DNA of 8,588 nucleotides, taken from the NCBI GenBank assembly GCA_017518025.1, contig JAFWWR010000351.1, forward strand, positions 1-8,588, written 5' to 3'. The number at the start of each line of letters is the position of its first letter. Position 1 is the first letter of the stretch. The DNA comes from Clostridia bacterium (GTDB taxonomy: Bacteria > Bacillota > Clostridia > Oscillospirales > CAG-272). Positions 6,248 through 8,588 of the stretch are shown piece after piece. Both the position numbers and the translations under genes were made by a program. The notes beneath the pieces were generated by a model, which made no database searches, was not told the origin of the DNA, and saw only the letters and a program-made list of their open reading frames with translations.

Positions 6248-8588
6248 TCATTCGTGCTTTTCGTTCTGCTCCGAATGAGGTTGCTCTTTGTCTTCTCTGT
6301 ATCTCGCCAGCCGCACGTCGATTATCCACGCGACCAGCAGGATGCCGAGCATCAGAGGAGTCCACTTGTCAATGAAGACCATGGGATTCCGCAAGTTCTC
6401 GGTGAGAATGAACGCGATTATCGCGAGTGCCGCGGTCAGGACCTCGATCCCGACGCCCGCTCTCAGCCGGCGCAGGAACTTCTTCACTCTGTAAAGCGGC
6501 CCGTCGTCTTCGTAACCGTCTGTCTCGGCGTCTTCATACTCGACGTAAGTCTCGCCCGCCGCTCCGTTGAGCTGTTTCATCAGCTTCGATCTGCCGAACT
6601 TATCCCTGAGATGGAAGACGGGAACGAGCAGGTATACGGTCAGGACTACGCAGATCAGGTTGAGAAGCGCCCACGCGTTGTTTCCGAGGAACTGTCCCGT
6701 CTTGGGGTTGACGGGAACGATCGGAACGGGTTCCGCGGGTTTCGGGTCTATCACGAAGTCCGCGGGGACGTAGGTCACAACGTAGTTGCCCTGGTACTCG
6801 TCGCCCAGCGGTATGATCACGCCTTTGTACAGTCCGGCGGTCTCGTCGGTCTGCTTGCGGCCGACGGTATAGACGATCTTATATCCGTCGATCACGCCTT
6901 CGACGGTCGCCTCGAACTCGGGATCGGGATCGCCCTCCGCCTTGCGCGCGTCTTTCGCGGTGACGGTAACGGGTCTCGGGGTCACTTTGAGGGTGACCTC
7001 TGCCTCGACGGTATTGTAGCCAGGATTGGTCGCGCGGACCAGCACCGGGATCTCTCCGCCGTTTGTGATGGTCGGGGGATCGGTCGTCCACGTCTTTCCG
7101 CCGTCGGTGCTGTACTCGACGGTGGTGCCGTCCTTAACGGTGACGGTAACGTCCGCGCCGTGGGGCTGAGCGTCGTAGATGCCCTCGTAGCCCGAGGCGA
7201 AGATCGCCATTTCGTTCTTCGTGATCGTGAAGTCGGCGGGGACGTAAGATACGATATAGTTGCCCTGATCCTCCTTGCCCGCCGGTACTATGGCGTCCCT
7301 GTAGGTGCCGGGATCCTCGTCGGTGCCCGCGCCAGGACGCGACAGCGTATAAACGATCTTCTGATCGTCGATCACACCCTCGACCGAGGCGGAGAACTCG
7401 GGATCGGGATCTCCGTACAGCTTGCCGGAATCATTTGCGGTAACGGTCACCGGGCGGGGATGGACGATCAAATAGCCCTCCGTCGTCGCGATACCGTAGT
7501 TCTTGTTCACCGCGCGCGCGATAACGTCGACCCTGCCGACGTTTTTGATGGACGGAAGCTCGGTGGTCCACGTCTCTCCGCCGTCGGTGCTGTACTCGAC
7601 GACCGTGCCCGCGGGGAAGTCTTTATCGGGGTGAACGGGATCGGACTCGCCGTCAACGAAACTGATCCGTGCGGACGTGCCCGCGTCGGTGTAATTGACG
7701 ACGGAATCAACGAGGCCCTTGGACGGTGCCAGGAGAACGTCGGAAATCTCTTCGCCGGTATTTTTTCCGGACACTGTTTCGGGATAGTTCACCACCGCCC
7801 GGACGGTGTGCGTCATGGCGTCGTATATGCCTTCGTAGCAGGGAAGCTCGATCTCGATCAGGTTCTTGAGAGTCGCGACGCAGAACACCACGCGCCGTCC
7901 GTCGGTCACCGCGGACTCGCAGGTGGACAGAGCGACGACCTTCGTTGCGCCGATCACCGCTTCCTCGTCAAAGTAAACGACTCTGACGCCGTCTGTGGGA
8001 TTACGCAGGTATTCGATAACGCTTTCCGGAGTTCTCTCCGGGGTCGCGTCCATAATAACTTCGTCGTATGCGTCGGTTTTCGCGACTGCGAAAACTTCAA
8101 GATCGTAAAGCCCGACTGGAGTTACGAGCATACCGAATTTGTGAGACAACACGTAATCCTGATCGAGGAAGTATTCGTCGATCCCGCCGAACATGGCGCC
8201 GTTCGCCATATGGTGACCGTAGATCAGATTGTACCCGTCGCTGAGATCGGCGGAGTTGTCGCCGTCAAGGTAGATCGAACCGGTCAGACTCTCTTCCCCG
8301 TAGATGTCGCGCGAAGCGTAATACACGTCGTTGGGGCCCTGCAAAACGGGATAGTCGATGTTTGTCTCGTAAAGCGTCAGCCAGGCGCGGTAGTCCTCGT
8401 TTATCGCGGCGAGCTTATCCTGACCGGACAGAGGTCCGGCCCAGTCGGTGGCGAGCCCCGGCTTGTACTGCAGCAGCTCCCACGACGAGAAAGCCGTTTC
8501 CTGAGTATAGAAAGAGTCGTAAACGACGTAGGCGCTGAAAAGGATCAGCGACGCGGCGAGAAGCCCCGCCATGATCGAGATCGCTGAC
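6248..8588 (-). CDS. Class B sortase fused to MBG-type adhesin repeats and a multi-pass membrane tail, 5' partial
   Basis: The frame stays open through the right edge. The first ATG (8572) has no ribosome binding site and lies inside a hydrophobic stretch, so the true start is probably outside. Counting from it (774 aa): signal anchor 1-18; class B sortase about 55-235, with YGHH (H120), LSTC (C218) and GRRVVF (R226), the His/Cys/Arg catalytic set; Ig-like plus MBG-like repeat 1 about 245-451; repeat 2 about 461-609; a Pro-rich linker; NPKTG (622-626); membrane segments about 632-653, 708-724 and 738-752. Basic loops (654-664, 697-704) put the second tail loop inside the cell. Sortases normally join substrates to peptidoglycan. 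Here the enzyme carries a stalk and a sorting-like signal of its own. The catalytic assignment is firm; the role of the fusion is inference. Confidence 0.9.
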   Translation of the reverse strand, partial: SAISIMAGLLAASLILFSAYVVYDSFYTQETAFSSWELLQYKPGLATDWAGPLSGQDKLAAINEDYRAWLTLYETNIDYPVLQGPNDVYYASRDIYGEESLTGSIYLDGDNSADLSDGYNLIYGHHMANGAMFGGIDEYFLDQDYVLSHKFGMLVTPVGLYDLEVFAVAKTDAYDEVIMDATPERTPESVIEYLRNPTDGVRVVYFDEEAVIGATKVVALSTCESAVTDGRRVVFCVATLKNLIEIELPCYEGIYDAMTHTVRAVVNYPETVSGKNTGEEISDVLLAPSKGLVDSVVNYTDAGTSARISFVDGESDPVHPDKDFPAGTVVEYSTDGGETWTTELPSIKNVGRVDVIARAVNKNYGIATTEGYLIVHPRPVTVTANDSGKLYGDPDPEFSASVEGVIDDQKIVYTLSRPGAGTDEDPGTYRDAIVPAGKEDQGNYIVSYVPADFTITKNEMAIFASGYEGIYDAQPHGADVTVTVKDGTTVEYSTDGGKTWTTDPPTITNGGEIPVLVRATNPGYNTVEAEVTLKVTPRPVTVTAKDARKAEGDPDPEFEATVEGVIDGYKIVYTVGRKQTDETAGLYKGVIIPLGDEYQGNYVVTYVPADFVIDPKPAEPVPIVPVNPKTGQFLGNNAWALLNLICVVLTVYLLVPVFHLRDKFGRSKLMKQLNGAAGETYVEYEDAETDGYEDDGPLYRVKKFLRRLRAGVGIEVLTAALAIIAFILTENLRNPMVFIDKWTPLMLGILLVAWIIDVRLARYREDKEQPHSEQNEKHE
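6695..6709 (-). other. NPKTG sorting-signal-like motif inside the sortase fusion
   Basis: These codons encode NPKTG after a proline-rich linker (PAEPVPIVPV) and six residues before a hydrophobic segment that ends in a basic stretch (HLRDKFGRSK). This is the order of a sortase recognition signal, and NPxTx-type motifs are those used by class B sortases. Unlike a normal signal it is not at the C-terminus: about 110 residues and two more membrane segments follow. Confidence 0.55.
6746..7120 (-). repeat. Intragenic repeat, copy 2 (Ig-like plus MBG-like module)
   Basis: It encodes VEYSTDGGKTWTT, then HPRPVTVTA-like PRPVTVTAKD, GDPDPEF, IVYTV, QGNYVVTYVPADF. The order and much of the sequence match copy 1 at 7220-7600, including nearly identical DNA at the start of each unit, so it arose by internal duplication. 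Confidence 0.8.
7220..7600 (-). repeat. Intragenic repeat, copy 1 (Ig-like plus MBG-like module)
   Basis: It encodes VEYSTDGGETWTT, PRPVTVTAND, GDPDPEF, IVYTL and QGNYIVSYVPADF in the same order as copy 2. A shorter upstream echo, YEGIYDA, also precedes each module (residues 246-252 and 462-468). Such modules are beta-rich stalks in bacterial surface proteins. Confidence 0.8.

Noticed and set aside
6254..8587. A 777-codon open frame on the plus strand opposite the sortase gene.
   Set aside because: It has no domain-like sequence and no ribosome binding site. It is explained by codon bias of the sortase gene, whose catalytic motifs are unmistakable on the minus strand.

Overview
The window reads as chromosomal DNA of a moderately GC-rich member of the Bacillota, probably class Clostridia (gut Oscillospirales/Christensenellales type). 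Evidence: strong GGAGG ribosome binding sites, an RNase M5 with the C-terminal DUF4093-type segment found in Clostridia, ECF sigma genes each followed by a small membrane anti-sigma-like gene, and a class B sortase with MBG-type adhesin repeats. This placement is inference. Every gene I can support lies on the minus strand, so transcription runs from high to low coordinates.

Right part (6248-8588): a large surface protein gene, cut by the right edge. It has a signal anchor, a class B sortase domain with the His/Cys/Arg set, two Ig-like plus MBG-like repeats, an internal NPKTG motif placed like a class B sorting signal, and three more membrane segments. It ends at a 15-bp terminator (6184-6228). 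The gap before the next gene holds a 59-nt long hairpin with no T tract.

Middle (4330-6060): a clear sigma-A-type promoter, then holA (DNA polymerase III delta) and rnmV (RNase M5-like), overlapping by 13 nt, then a terminator.

Left part (1-4290): two tandem, evidently duplicated, ECF sigma/membrane regulator pairs. The sigma proteins are both 197 aa and about 70% identical without gaps by hand count. In each pair the regulator starts inside the sigma stop codon (ATGA overlap). The sigma genes share an upstream block that looks like an ECF-type promoter, suggesting autoregulation. The regulators share only the cytosolic N-terminus and the membrane junction; their outer domains are unrelated by eye. 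The upstream pair (2665-4193) ends at a 13-bp terminator. The other pair (1789-2382 and 908-1792) is followed by a third gene (1-801, open at the left edge), a signal-anchored protein whose outer domain resembles that of the preceding regulator but which lacks the sigma-binding tail.

Taken together the left half looks like two parallel envelope-sensing switches with swapped sensors, next to replication/RNA-processing housekeeping genes and a cell-surface sortase fusion. I see no RNA genes, CRISPR array, insertion sequence or phage genes.
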